Assembly: GCA_009760855.2 (NCBI GenBank)
Contig: WPIO01000001.1
Location: forward strand, 21,292,501 to 21,356,500
Source of the DNA: Cristatella mucedo
Taxonomy: Eukaryota; Bryozoa; Phylactolaemata; Cristatellidae
Length of the DNA stretch: 64,000 bases
Direction of reading: 5' to 3'
The notes beneath the pieces were generated by a model. That model was not told where the DNA came from and made no database searches. It saw only the letters and a program-made list of their open reading frames with translations. Numbering within the stretch: position 1 is the stretch's first letter; each line of letters begins with the position of its first letter. Of the stretch, positions 43,601 through 55,895 are shown in pieces. The position numbers and the translations under genes were made by a program.

Positions 43601-46600
43601 AATAAGACATCTGGGGGGGGGGGGTGATACGAACTGCTACCCAATTTTGCATTTCCCTTCACAGCATGACAAAAGTTTTCACTGGGGTTCAGATAAGGGC
43701 TAACGCTGGCAGTGCATTATAGTAAGTAGGAGATACAGGCGACCGGGGACCCTTGTCGAAGAATTCGCGCAGACAGTGCAATGTGCTCAGGCCTGTTATC
43801 CTGCTGACGTAACACGACCACATAGGCCTCGAGAAACCAAATAAGAGCGTTGAATGAATAAGGGTTGATGACAAGCTCATTTTTATTTCTGCTGATATAG
43901 TTTATTCAATTTCGAGTTTGACGCAGTGAGGAAGGCAGTGACTAGGGGCTATCTTCAGGTACTACTCACACCTTTCATGCCTTACTATCAAGGGATTTAA
44001 GTGAGTCTGCCATTTTTTTTTATAGCCGAGATACACTTGTGAGCAGGGTACACACTAACAGTGGAACCTACAGTATTCGAGTCTAGAGATTAAGCACTAT
44101 ATATACAGTCGCAAAAAATCCTTGCAGTACGGCTTCAGCTGCTGTGGCTGCAATCCCATTAGGATAACAAGACGATTTTCTACGAGGCTAGGCATACTAA
44201 AGTTGTGCAGTTTTCGAAAATATTTATCGACCGCCAGCAAACAAACACACAAGCCGATGGTATGTATAAGCCTAATGCGATGTCACCCCACCATTTTTAT
44301 GACATTATTCATCTGCCCACGCACAGAGTCCACAGGCAGCTTTCCAGAGCCTGAACTTTAATGAAAAGGCTGGCTGTTGATGTAAGCTCAATACCCTGCC
44401 TCAGCCCAGATCGATATTATCCCATTTACGTTCAATAACGTTTAAGTCAAGCGACTGGGTAGGCCAATTCACCAGCACCACACCACATGTCAGAAAAGTG
44501 CTATAATGGCCTAGAGGTGTGTTTAGGGTCGTTATCTTGCTACGCTATAACGATTCCCCAAGCACAGTATTTTTGTTTTGCAATTTAACTTGCTTGACCG
44601 CCTGAAGGTACACGTGTTGGTCCACTATTACTTAGATGTGATATAGAGCTCCAACACCATTTGCGGCAAAGTAGTCCTAAAACCATCACTGATTTGTTGC
44701 ATAGATTCGTAGTAGATTAAAGGCAGTCATGCTGGTACGCCTCATCTTTCCTTCGGCTAACCCCTATGCATGCTTTCCATTAACAATACCATGAACTTAC
44801 TTTCATCGGTCCATGAAACATAATTCCAGTCATCCTCTGTCCAGTGGGTACGATCGCGGGTCCCACTGTAGACCATCAGCTTTATGACGGCTGGCGAGCA
44901 GAAGCTTGCGTTTTACAACCCGCAGGAAGATGCAACTCTTAGCAAGCCTGCTACTTACCACAACTTTACAAATATCGATCCATGTAGCATCTTTATGGGA
45001 CCATACACGGTCTCGAAGTGTGGCAGTTCTATTCTGAGGTACTATCATCTTAATGAGTCAGCCACCCCGGGCATCGACATGTACAGCCAACCAAATCCAG
45101 CCGCCTAGGCCACCGAAACACTCAGTATATTTGTTAATAGCATAGTGCACAGTGAATTTGCTAATCCTAAACCGTCAGCCAACCTCACGATTGCTATGCC
45201 CTTGTTGATGCAAAGCATCAGCACCTCCTTAACATGATCACTACAGTGCTTCTCGCCAGGTGTTTAGTAGCTACGTGCGGCCGATCCATACGTTTGGTAT
45301 GAGTATGGATGAACATGAGCGCTATCCTTGTACCGCACAGCAGTGGGAAGAAATACGATAAAGGTCAGCACTATAAATGTGAAAAGCCCAGAAAGCTGTC
45401 GTTACCTTAAAAATGAAAACTCTGTTGGCTAAAATGGTCTGAATTTAGCCTTCTTTGAAATAAAGTTGTAAGGACCACTGTAGCAACCCAAGAGGGTGCT
45501 CCCGGATAACTCCCGACTGGCTGGAGCTCCCAGCTGCTCTCTAAGGCTTTGGTTTGTGCGCTCTGACCAGACCAGATATTAAGAATTGAGTTCAAGCTTT
45601 TTTTGTGTGTGCTCCAGTGTGTATACGATGGTTGCATGTAAGCAAATATGGAGGTCTACAGAAATCATACAAGGAAAGTCAGATAAAAATGCTATGCTCA
45701 TGAGATTGGCAAAGCATAAGCAAGCACAGGAGAGGTAACTAGACATCATTGCAGTTTCAGAAATCTTACCCAGCATGCTTGGGCTGATGTCCACACCAAT
45801 CCAAGTATGACCTTGCTCGGTCAAATAATCCCCGCTCAATCCGGAACCACAACTACATAGTAAATACAAACAGCAAGCTGGTCAGAGATGCTGCAGCAAA
45901 AGCATGGAATGGCAAGCATATTTGCAAGAAACAGGTTGCACTACAGGCCAAAGAATGACACTAAGCTGCTACATAAAATGAAGAATAAATGAGATTGTGT
46001 AGCACGTTTTTATCTTATCTTGGCTTTGGATAGTAGTTACTACTTCCTAATTGCATAAGCCTCTAAAATGTAGACTAATTCCACTAATCCCTATACGGTT
46101 TGCTTTTGTGACAAGGACAATAGTAAATTTGATATTTACTTATTTCCAGGACTATTGTTGATACTGCCATAGACCGGTGTCAAATAAAAAAAAATCCAGT
46201 TTCGCATTAAATGCATGTTTCGAATCAAACCATAATAGGAAATCATACTGTAATAAAACACAATCAAACTGCCATAAAATGATTCAGTATTTGATTATCA
46301 ACCTTTATTTTTGATAATCAGTGGTAATCGTCAAGGGATGGTACTGATCAGTTTGATTTTTGCTATAATACATTGCAACTACTAATACATTCATTGTTAA
46401 TTCCTTCCAATAACATGTGAGAGCCACAATCCCACCAGCTTAGTTTGGTCACAGCTGCCTACATGATTGCATAACTGCATTCTCCTGAGATAGCATCAGG
46501 AGGCTACAAGCATCCGTACGATGCATTTTGCTACAGCCTACGGCCAATTTATTAGGATGGGTGAAAAAGTACTCCGTACAAGCACAAGATGTGTGAGACA

Positions 46601-49600
46601 TGAATGCATAATTCGGAGTGCCTGTCAGGGATTAGGTCAAAGGCCGGTCATCCCATTTCACCTGAAAGAAAGCCCTGGAAGGTACGATGGAAAATTGTGG
46701 CTTAAAGTTGTTAAATACATTGTTAGTGATAAGTAAAATGAATTGATTAATAAGAAATAATTTTATTTATTCATTATTACACTTTTTTCTTCGTTATGAT
46801 GGCACAGCGAATAAAAGAGCAATATAGTTTTCTTTGCTAAGAATTTGGCAAAGCCCACTGACCAGCCAAGCAACTGCTATTTCTGTATGGACCATTTTAA
46901 GTGTCAGACAGGCAGGAATGTACCTGCAATCAAATATCTAGACTTACCTTCATCCATCGCCGCCGCTGGTGTCCTGCTACAATGAGCTCGCGTTACCCAC
47001 TCTTCCGAAGCGAGACCCGACTATTTCACAGGAGAGCAGAAGCAAATCAGAGAAGATCCAGATGAAAATTTCAGACGCGATGCCGAGGGGACAACCCATA
47101 CCCCCAACAAAAAAGACTTTAACGACTTGTTCAGAGAACTTGGTCTCATCCAGTTCAATGCCGATCTTTTGACATTTAGGCTGCAGCAGTGTAAGTGTCC
47201 CCCAACTTTTTTCCAATTTGATTCAGTCGGAAAGATAGGGTCAGCTAATGCCACAGTGTGACTAGTAGGTTCGAGGCAATATGAACTATCTTTGACAGCT
47301 AACCAAGGAGCATCAAAGACGTCTCTTCCAAAATGGGAAAAAGTATTTGTCTCTTCAGGGGGCTCATTCAGTGCATCTCAATGAGGACTAACAACAGCAT
47401 CAAGACCTAGCTGAACACCTTGTGGTATCAGTTCGGCAGAAAGGTCATGGCAGATTTCAATAAGGTGGCATTCCCGATGGGTCTCCAAGGCAAGTTATTA
47501 CAAAATTTCCCTGCAATCTTGCTTTGGAACAGCAGGAGCCGTCGTGTACCCAGCACAGGCAGGACTGCCCACCACACCACATCAAGTTTCAGCCTAGTGA
47601 AACTATTTGTCACAACTGTAAAAGGAGTTGGCAGCCTTTAAATACCTTCGACACTTCTTCCGACAGCCATCTAAGGCAAAGGTCAAAGTTCTGTCCTGGT
47701 CACAAAAGCAAAGTTTGTAGGGAATAATGGCTATTTTCTACTTTTGAGGCCATCAGCAGTAAAGAAATAATACCAAACTACACAGGAACAAAAGTGTTAT
47801 TACATCATGCGATCGGTCAGCGATTATAAATTCTAGCTGATTAACAACAGCATCTTTTGTATAGTGACAGAAGAGCCTTCACGGCTATCACTACCACTTG
47901 CAGTGGCAATAAAGGATTGCTCACCACAAGATTCGAACCCACGACTTCGGGACAAGGTCGTGAAAAGCAACTGCCTTACCTAGTGTGCCATCACGGCACC
48001 AGTCTAACGAAAGTGGCAAAATCATTTGGCAAATAAACTCACGAAACAAAGAATAGCTGCCTTTTGACATCTAACATGATACAGTAAATTTGCACTCTAA
48101 TAATAATACATTTGACAGTGCCCTCAGAAAACTCAATCTCTTTCTAGGCACTTTGCATTTGCAGAAATAAAAAGCACGATCGAATGGTTAGTACCAACTG
48201 CCTACAAATGAAAGTAAATGTAAATGTGTCTGAACCGTTAGCCAAATTTGCATAGCATTTTAACCATCAGAGGGTACTGCATAAGCTAAAACGAAAGATG
48301 TGTCATGTTGCTGTTGAAAGTAGAAATCACGACCTCACACATCATAGCTGAAGTCTCATTAACTCAGCTGTTCTGATTTTGCAGCTCAACAAGTAGCAAA
48401 TGGGCTCATTTTATTAAATGGTGGCAAGTTTGTTCCCTGTAGCTGCACAAATGGCTCCAACATATTTCAGCCTCTTGTGCCCTCAGGTCCTCTATCAACA
48501 ATAAATTAGCTGTTCCATTCCTGATTACTGATAGAAGCTTTTGCTCCCCAGGTTCTAGACTGTGGAACTCACTGCCACAATTCTTAAGCAACAACATCTA
48601 CTCTCCATCTGCCGCACATCCTTCCCAGCCGTTCTGATGTGCTACGTCTATATGCTACTCACTTCAATTGGCCTCCTGACTCAGCAATTTTCTCACTTTC
48701 TCTTTGTTGCATAAGTTTAAGCCTGTGGGCTACCGTAAGCATACCGAAAGCCGCCCAGGCGCTTTGAGTTCGATATCAAAAACTCTCATGCATAACAGCC
48801 ACTTAATTATTGCAGTTTTGCTCAGTTATCCCCATTCTATAAACACGTTTGTACATGAGTAGCAGCTAGCAGCTTCTTTGCATACTCCGTCATAGCTATT
48901 GGTTCATAGCATATTGTGTTAACTAAACCGGCAAAAGCCGAGGAAGAAGCCAGATAATCAATGGTTTTCTAAAGCAAAAAGGTTCACCGAGTACCAAACC
49001 AATAGGTTTGACTGACAGGTCTGATCTAAGTATTCACATCAACAAATGAAGCAAGCTAATAATAATAATAATAATAATGTACTTGATAAAGCGTCCTCAG
49101 AGAACTTAAATCTCTTTCTAGGCGCTTTACATTTGCTGCAAAGGGAAATGCTATTGAATGGTAAGTAAAACCATGCTTGAAAAACAAACAAAATGAATAA
49201 CATGGTTAGGGGTGACATGCACAGGGTCAGCAAGCTACCGGTTCACTCGTAGTTATGGCAGTATTTAGGAAGTTAATTAAAGTAGTCTAGGAAGCAATGG
49301 TTCGACCCGAGAGATTAGTAGCATTTAAGCAAAATGCACCAAAAATCCCTATGGTTCTCAAAAATAGTGCTCTTTTTTAAGAAACTGAAAAAACAAGTGA
49401 CGTGATGAGCAGCTGTTTAATAGCGCTTGTACGCAAACAGGGACAGAAGAGCCTGAATGAATTTCACCCTGCTTGCAGCAGGTCTTAATGAATTGACTAC
49501 TGCAGAACTCAAGCGTCTCGACCCTGTCGTGAAGTTCGTGTGCTTAAACACTGAGCTAAGACCTACGTCTCAATACGAATCCTGCAAGCTAGTGTATAGC

Positions 49601-52600
49601 TTGGCAAAAACCAAAATGAGGCGAGTGAATATAATTAAAAAAAAAGTACTACTGTAAACCAGATGTTACATAGGATGGAAGCAACAAAGAAGAATCGACA
49701 TAAAATCCCTTTGGATGCAAATGTACAAGAAGGGCGACCCAAGCATGCCCGGTAACTTCCGCCCCATCATGTGCTTGCCCACTCTCTACAAGCTGGTCTC
49801 GGGCAGCCTGACCTCGAGGCTGTGCAAGTTCGCTAGTGGCCGTGGGCTGCTGTCACCACAGCAAAGGGGCTTGGTTCCGGGTTTGGATGGCTGCCTAGAG
49901 CAGTCCTTTCTTGTGGATAGCACCTTTGACGAGGCCAGAGATCGGCAGGGCACTGGCATTGTGTATTCGGCACTCCTCGACCTACAGAATGACTTTGGCA
50001 GCATTCCACATGTCTCCCTTCTTAGTGTACTTCGGCAGCCGGAGTACAGGAGAGCTTTTGCAGGTTTGTTGAGCGCCTCTATGCCGACTCGTTCCCGGAG
50101 CTTCGGATGTGCAACGACACGGTGGTGGCGTTCCCTACGACTGCCGACGTCCGGCAGGGCGACCTTCTATCACCGATCCTCTTTGATCTGGCGATGGAAC
50201 CGGCTGTCAGACTCGCTGCCTGCATGCACGAATCCTGCTTCCAGCTTGGCAAAACCTCCCTGTCGGTCTGTGCCTTGGCAGATGACCTCACCCTGTTCTC
50301 AGGCACGTCTTCCGGTCTTCAGGCCCTCGTATCCGAAGTTGAACAGGCTTCGTCGACGCTGGGCATGCAGTTACGGCCGGCAAAGTGCTGTGGCGTCGCC
50401 CGAAAGGGTGCCAAGGCCTACCTTGGAGCCCCGCAGGGTCTTGGGCAGCCTAGAGCTGAAATGTGGTAAAGTCAGTGGATACTGTGACGCAAGTCGGTCA
50501 GGAGTGAATTCAAGGCTTTGGAAGCGTACGAACTAAATGCACGGTCTCCAAAGGTTTTGAGGTTTGTACGAGGTATTGGATTTACTGTTGGATTCCGAAA
50601 AGCAGGTGGTACGATGCTTGGCCTGGTGGGGGAGTAGATCTGAGAGATAGGCTGGAGCTAAAGTATGAAGTGACCTAAAAGTGAGCGACAAAATGAAGTC
50701 AATCCGTTGCTTGACTGGTAGCCAGTGCAGGTCGGCGATAAGTGGCAACTGCGATGCTCACGACAGACAAGCCTAGATGCGGAGTTTTGCACCAGCTGTA
50801 ATCGCCTGATTGCACATGCCGGTAGGCTAGAAAGCAGTGAGTTACAGAAGTCAAGACGGGGCGTCACAAATGCATGGACCAACTTAGACGTGGCATCGAT
50901 AACATATATGCATATGGAAGCTGTGCTTGGCTGCACCAGGGGCTCAGTGACAATGTATATTTACACAAACCATACACACCACTGCACTGAATATGTGTAA
51001 AAACTCACAGCAATTCAGCATTGGCAGTAGGCTAACTTTCTTATGGATGTTATACATGCAGCCAAGCAGCATATCCAGCTCTAGTAAGTTTTACATGAGG
51101 GTAAATCCAGAACACTGTCTACTGTGCTATGCAAATCAGCACACCTGTGAAGTACAACTGGTAGGAAATAACTTATTTTTGCATCTTGATTAAACTAAAA
51201 TAACAGTTTGGTCAATAATGACAAAGATAAAAACAGAAGTTGCTTCGGTCTAGTCTCTGGGTAGTTCAACTTTACCCGGGATGTTAGCTCAATATGGGCA
51301 GAGTTGCTGCTGTTCTAAAAGACCGAAAAACTACAAGGGCTCAGCAATTTGAAACCTGGAAACCTTGTTCGAATAATGTATCTCCGTCTGTAACTCCACA
51401 AAGTCATAAAGACCATGTGGGTGTTACGCAGGATAGTTTTGTATAGCGCACTCACAGCCTAAGCGGCTTTCGGTACGCATTCGGTACCCAACAGACTTCG
51501 TCTCACGCAACAAAGAGAAAGTGGGAAGCATAGCAGAGTCAGGAGAGCAGTTGAGGTAGTGAGTAGCATAGAAGTAGCAGCTCAGGACCGCTGAAAAGGA
51601 TGTGCCATAGTCGGCTGTAGGAGAGTAGTTGTCGTTAATATAACGGCAGCTTCGAGGGCAATTGGGTGCTCCCGAGATGAGGTGCTTAGTCCTAATTAAG
51701 CAGCTAAACATGCCAACGGTGAGAAGCAGGATACAGTAATTATGCCCAGGGGTACGGAATAGATAAACAAAGATTGCTTTGTGAGAAATCATAAGTAGAG
51801 CTGGCAGCATGACAGAAAGACGAAGCGATGATACAGCCATCCGATTTTCATGCAGAGGAGAAGACTGGGAGCCTTGCTTGTTAACCTTCGCATTCAACCA
51901 AGCCACGGGCAAAGGCATTAGTCGTGGGTAAGTTGCGCTAATATTAGATTTGTGGGAGGGCTACCATATCCACCAGTTCACAAACCTCAGGATTAGAGCA
52001 CCAGTCAATACCGTACGAACAAATGCAAGTGCATAGAAAATAAGCTCGATTACACCATTGCAAGGATCTAGTGGTCTGAATGAGCAGTTACTGAAAGTGA
52101 GTAATATCCCTCTGATATAACTCGGTCAAATAGATGAGAAGGCAATACAGTCTCATAAACGGTGTCTGGACAGATAAAGGTGGCCTAGATTGAGCACAAA
52201 TGCTTGATCATCGTCATAGCTAAGAGCATACCCAACATCAAGGATGAAGCACGGAACATCTTCAGGAAGTGCTAGTAGCTCCACGGCTCGTTCTGTTAGT
52301 TGCTGTTGTATCTCAATCATGCGAGAACTGTAACAGAAATGCTAAGCATCACTTCGATTGTCGAGCTTACTTATAAAATCACGATGCACTGCTAGATAAA
52401 ACAGAATCACTTGGCAATTCTGATCTCAAAAGGCTAGCTATAGAAGGCAGCCTACTCACCCCATCCCATGCAGACTCATTACAAACCAACGGTAGCCATT
52501 TGGTTAAGACATCTTGCATAAGGCTCTCCACTGGGCACATGGCAGCCAGCATGGGCATGCTTCATGCTACAGTTCAGAGCTACTCCAAGCAATGCAAAAG

Positions 52601-55600
52601 AAGGTGACCCTAGATGATGCCAGTGGAAAACCACCAAACTACCTCTAATCAAAAGGATGAGGGTCACACCCAATAGATACATTTGAGCAGAAGCTGGTTT
52701 GGTCTAGCGGTTAAGGTGCTATTACATATACAGAAGACGATTCAGCCTCTACGACTGGGGTAAAGTAAGGCATATTTCAGTAGCAAAGCAACTAAGCAGG
52801 TAAGCTTGCATAGGCTATCGCCATTTGCAAGGTAGGTAGCAGCGTGCGCCATTCTTAGAACTTCTTGCCAGTATACCAACAATCCCAATGAACCATACAC
52901 TCACTGGTCACATAGATCCCACCTCAAAACTATGTAAAAAGACATGCTTCAACATAAGCCTCGTGATGAATGTTGTCTACCAATTGTGGCGCTAACATCT
53001 ACATCAGTGGTAAAAGCTGATTCGCCCGAACTTATGATTCGTTGACGAAGAAAGGTTCACAGCTCCACCTGAGGTCCTAAGCCATATGCATTTCTCTACT
53101 AATTAAAGTGAGAAAGTCCACCATGCTGCAAGATGGCACACTTTAGTAACGGAGCAAGATAGCAAGCACAATTCTGTCAAGTAGCAAGATATCAGCTCAC
53201 AGGCAGTGAGCTGCTCGTTTTGTAGAAACAGGCACAAGGAACAAATTAACATTTTCCACGCATAAGCTAAAAGAATGGGATTGCATAATCATGCATAGGA
53301 ACAATATCGATGAGAGAACCTGCACACAACACATAGATGCCTCAAATGTGCATCTTTTGCTTCTGTAACCTAAGGTGTTGCTCAACTGTGCAGCATCTGA
53401 ATTCGTGTCTGCTAGGAAGACACTCCCCGGTGTCTTAACACATTTAGAAACTAAAGGACATACAAACTGAACCCCTAATTACAGGCAGACATAAATGACA
53501 CCAAGGTTTTTATACTCCACAATGACCCTCTAAACAGTTCCAGACCTTGACCTACATTTCGATGTGGTGGGCTAAGCCTTGAAAGCTTCACTTGAAACTC
53601 AGCCTATTCGATGTACCTTTAGCTTCATACTTTTCTTGCGATCAAAGACAGCCTGTATTGCATGATTAAGAAACAGCAAAGGTGACTTTGGACTCCTGAT
53701 TATTGGATAACTGAAATTTGTTCATCAGAAGTCTTCAAAAAAAACCTAAAGCGATGCAGTTGCTGGCAGCGTGGCTAATCAAGGGAACAAGATGTTTTAA
53801 TTCTACCAATGGCTTTCCAGAACAACAGTACAATCGACTGAAGACACTTTAAAAAGCTTTAAAGTAATCTTACTTTTTTTAAATTTTATTTTATAAAGTA
53901 ATCTTTTGGACCCTACTGCCACTGTCCTGCTCCTACGTTGTATTGACCTGCTGCTGCCATGCACGAATAACATCCTTAATATGTCATTAGCCTAAGGTCA
54001 TGTCCCAGCACCATTCAAAAAAGCTGCAGTCAGGCCACTACTCAAGAAAGCGACACTAGACCAATAGAACTTGAGCAATGAGCACCCAGTCTCACTTCTA
54101 CCATTCCTATCTCAGACACTGGAACGAGTCGAGGCAGACCAGCAGGACACATATATTGAAACTTCAAACCTTGCTAGTAAGTTCCAATCTGGTTTTAGAG
54201 CTAATCACTCCACAGAGTCGGCATTGGTTCGGTTGAATAATGACCTACTTAGGAATATAGACATGGGCCGAGTTCCTCTACTTGTTTTGCTTGATCTTTC
54301 GGCAGGTTTTGATGCTATCGATCACCAAGTCCTTCTTGAGCACCTCTCATCTTGCCTGGGCATCACTGGCTGGCACTGCTCTGCAATGGTACAGGTCCTA
54401 TCTCAGTGGGAGACACCAGAGGATAGATGTGAATGGACAAAGATCATCCGAGGTACCTCTGAAATATGGAGTACGTCAGGGCTCCATGCTAGGTCCGGTT
54501 CTTTTCACGGTTTGTACCCACCCTCTTACCGATGTGATAGCCAAGCACAATCTAGGCTCACTTCAATGCGATGACACTCATTTGTACCTTTGCTTTGATC
54601 CTTCACAGCCTTCGAGCACCTCGAATTCTCTCAACTCCCTTGCTGCATGTATTGATGACATTCGTACATGGATAGCAGCCAATTTTCTTAAATTAAATGA
54701 TGAAAAAACAAACTTGCCAGTTAAGGGCAAACCAAATGTGATTTAGAAATTGGAAAGGCAAACCCTCAAAATCGGCTCTGCCAGCATATCTCCTGTTGAA
54801 TCTGCACGAAATCTAGGTGTCATGTTCCAAAGTGACCTTTCGTTAAACTACCCCATCATCAGCTCCACAATCAAGTCTGCCTACTTTCAGCTACATAGTA
54901 TTGCTCAAGTTCGGGTTTGCTTAGATAGGGATACCACATCTAAGTTGGTCCATGCATTTGTGACATCCCGTCTTGCTTTCTGTAACTCAGTGCTTGCTGG
55001 CCTACCGGCATGTGCAATCAGGCGATTACAGCTGGTGCAAAACTCCGCAGCTAGGCTTGTCTATTGTGAGCACCACAGTTGCCACATCATATCACTTCTC
55101 GCCGACCTGCACTTGCTACCAGTCAAGCAATGGATCGACTTCACGGTTTCGTCATTCAATTTTAGGTCACTTCATTATTTGGCTCATGCCTGCCTATCAG
55201 ATCTACTCCTTAGCCTGATGGAACCCCATCAGGCTAAGCATCGTACCACCCGCTTTTCGGAATCCAACAGTTTACCTATACCTTTTACAAACCTCAAATC
55301 CTTTGGAGACCGTGCATTTAGTTCGTATGCTCCCAAAGCCTGGAACTCACTCCCGACTTGCGTCACGACATCTAGTGACATGACCACACTTGAAAAGAAA
55401 TAAAAAACCAATTTATGACAGCATTAAGTGGGTCCCTGTGATTCGTCCTTTATGTGCTTATGCATGCTGACTTTGTGCATGTCACCCCTAACCATGTTAT
55501 TCATGTTGTTTATCAAGCATGACACCACTCACCATTCGATCGTGTTTCCTTATTAGCAAATGTAAAGTGCCTAGAAAGAGACCGAGTTCTCCGAGGGTGC

Positions 55601-55836
55601 TCTATTAAGTATTATTATTATTATCTGACACATCTCCTTAGCCAGGCTCCTGGACCAATATGAGTTAGGCAGCTTTGTTAAGATTCCACATTAAAAATGC
55701 ACCAAATCTAGGCTCCCACTACAGGCACATAGTTCATCAGCTATAACGTTTGTATCTGAAACCCCCCACTGCCTTATATCAACTAGATAGCACTTCAGGC
55801 AGCCTTCGGTGTAGTACAAGTTCGATTTGATACTGG

Positions 55837-55895
<59 letters not shown>

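Larger units (their letters stand above)
51646..53934. other. BUD23 introns 2-3 around exon 3, unassigned
   Basis: Apart from exon 3 (52232-52327) and a SINE1 head (52690-52720), no features recognised. Confidence 0.45.
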
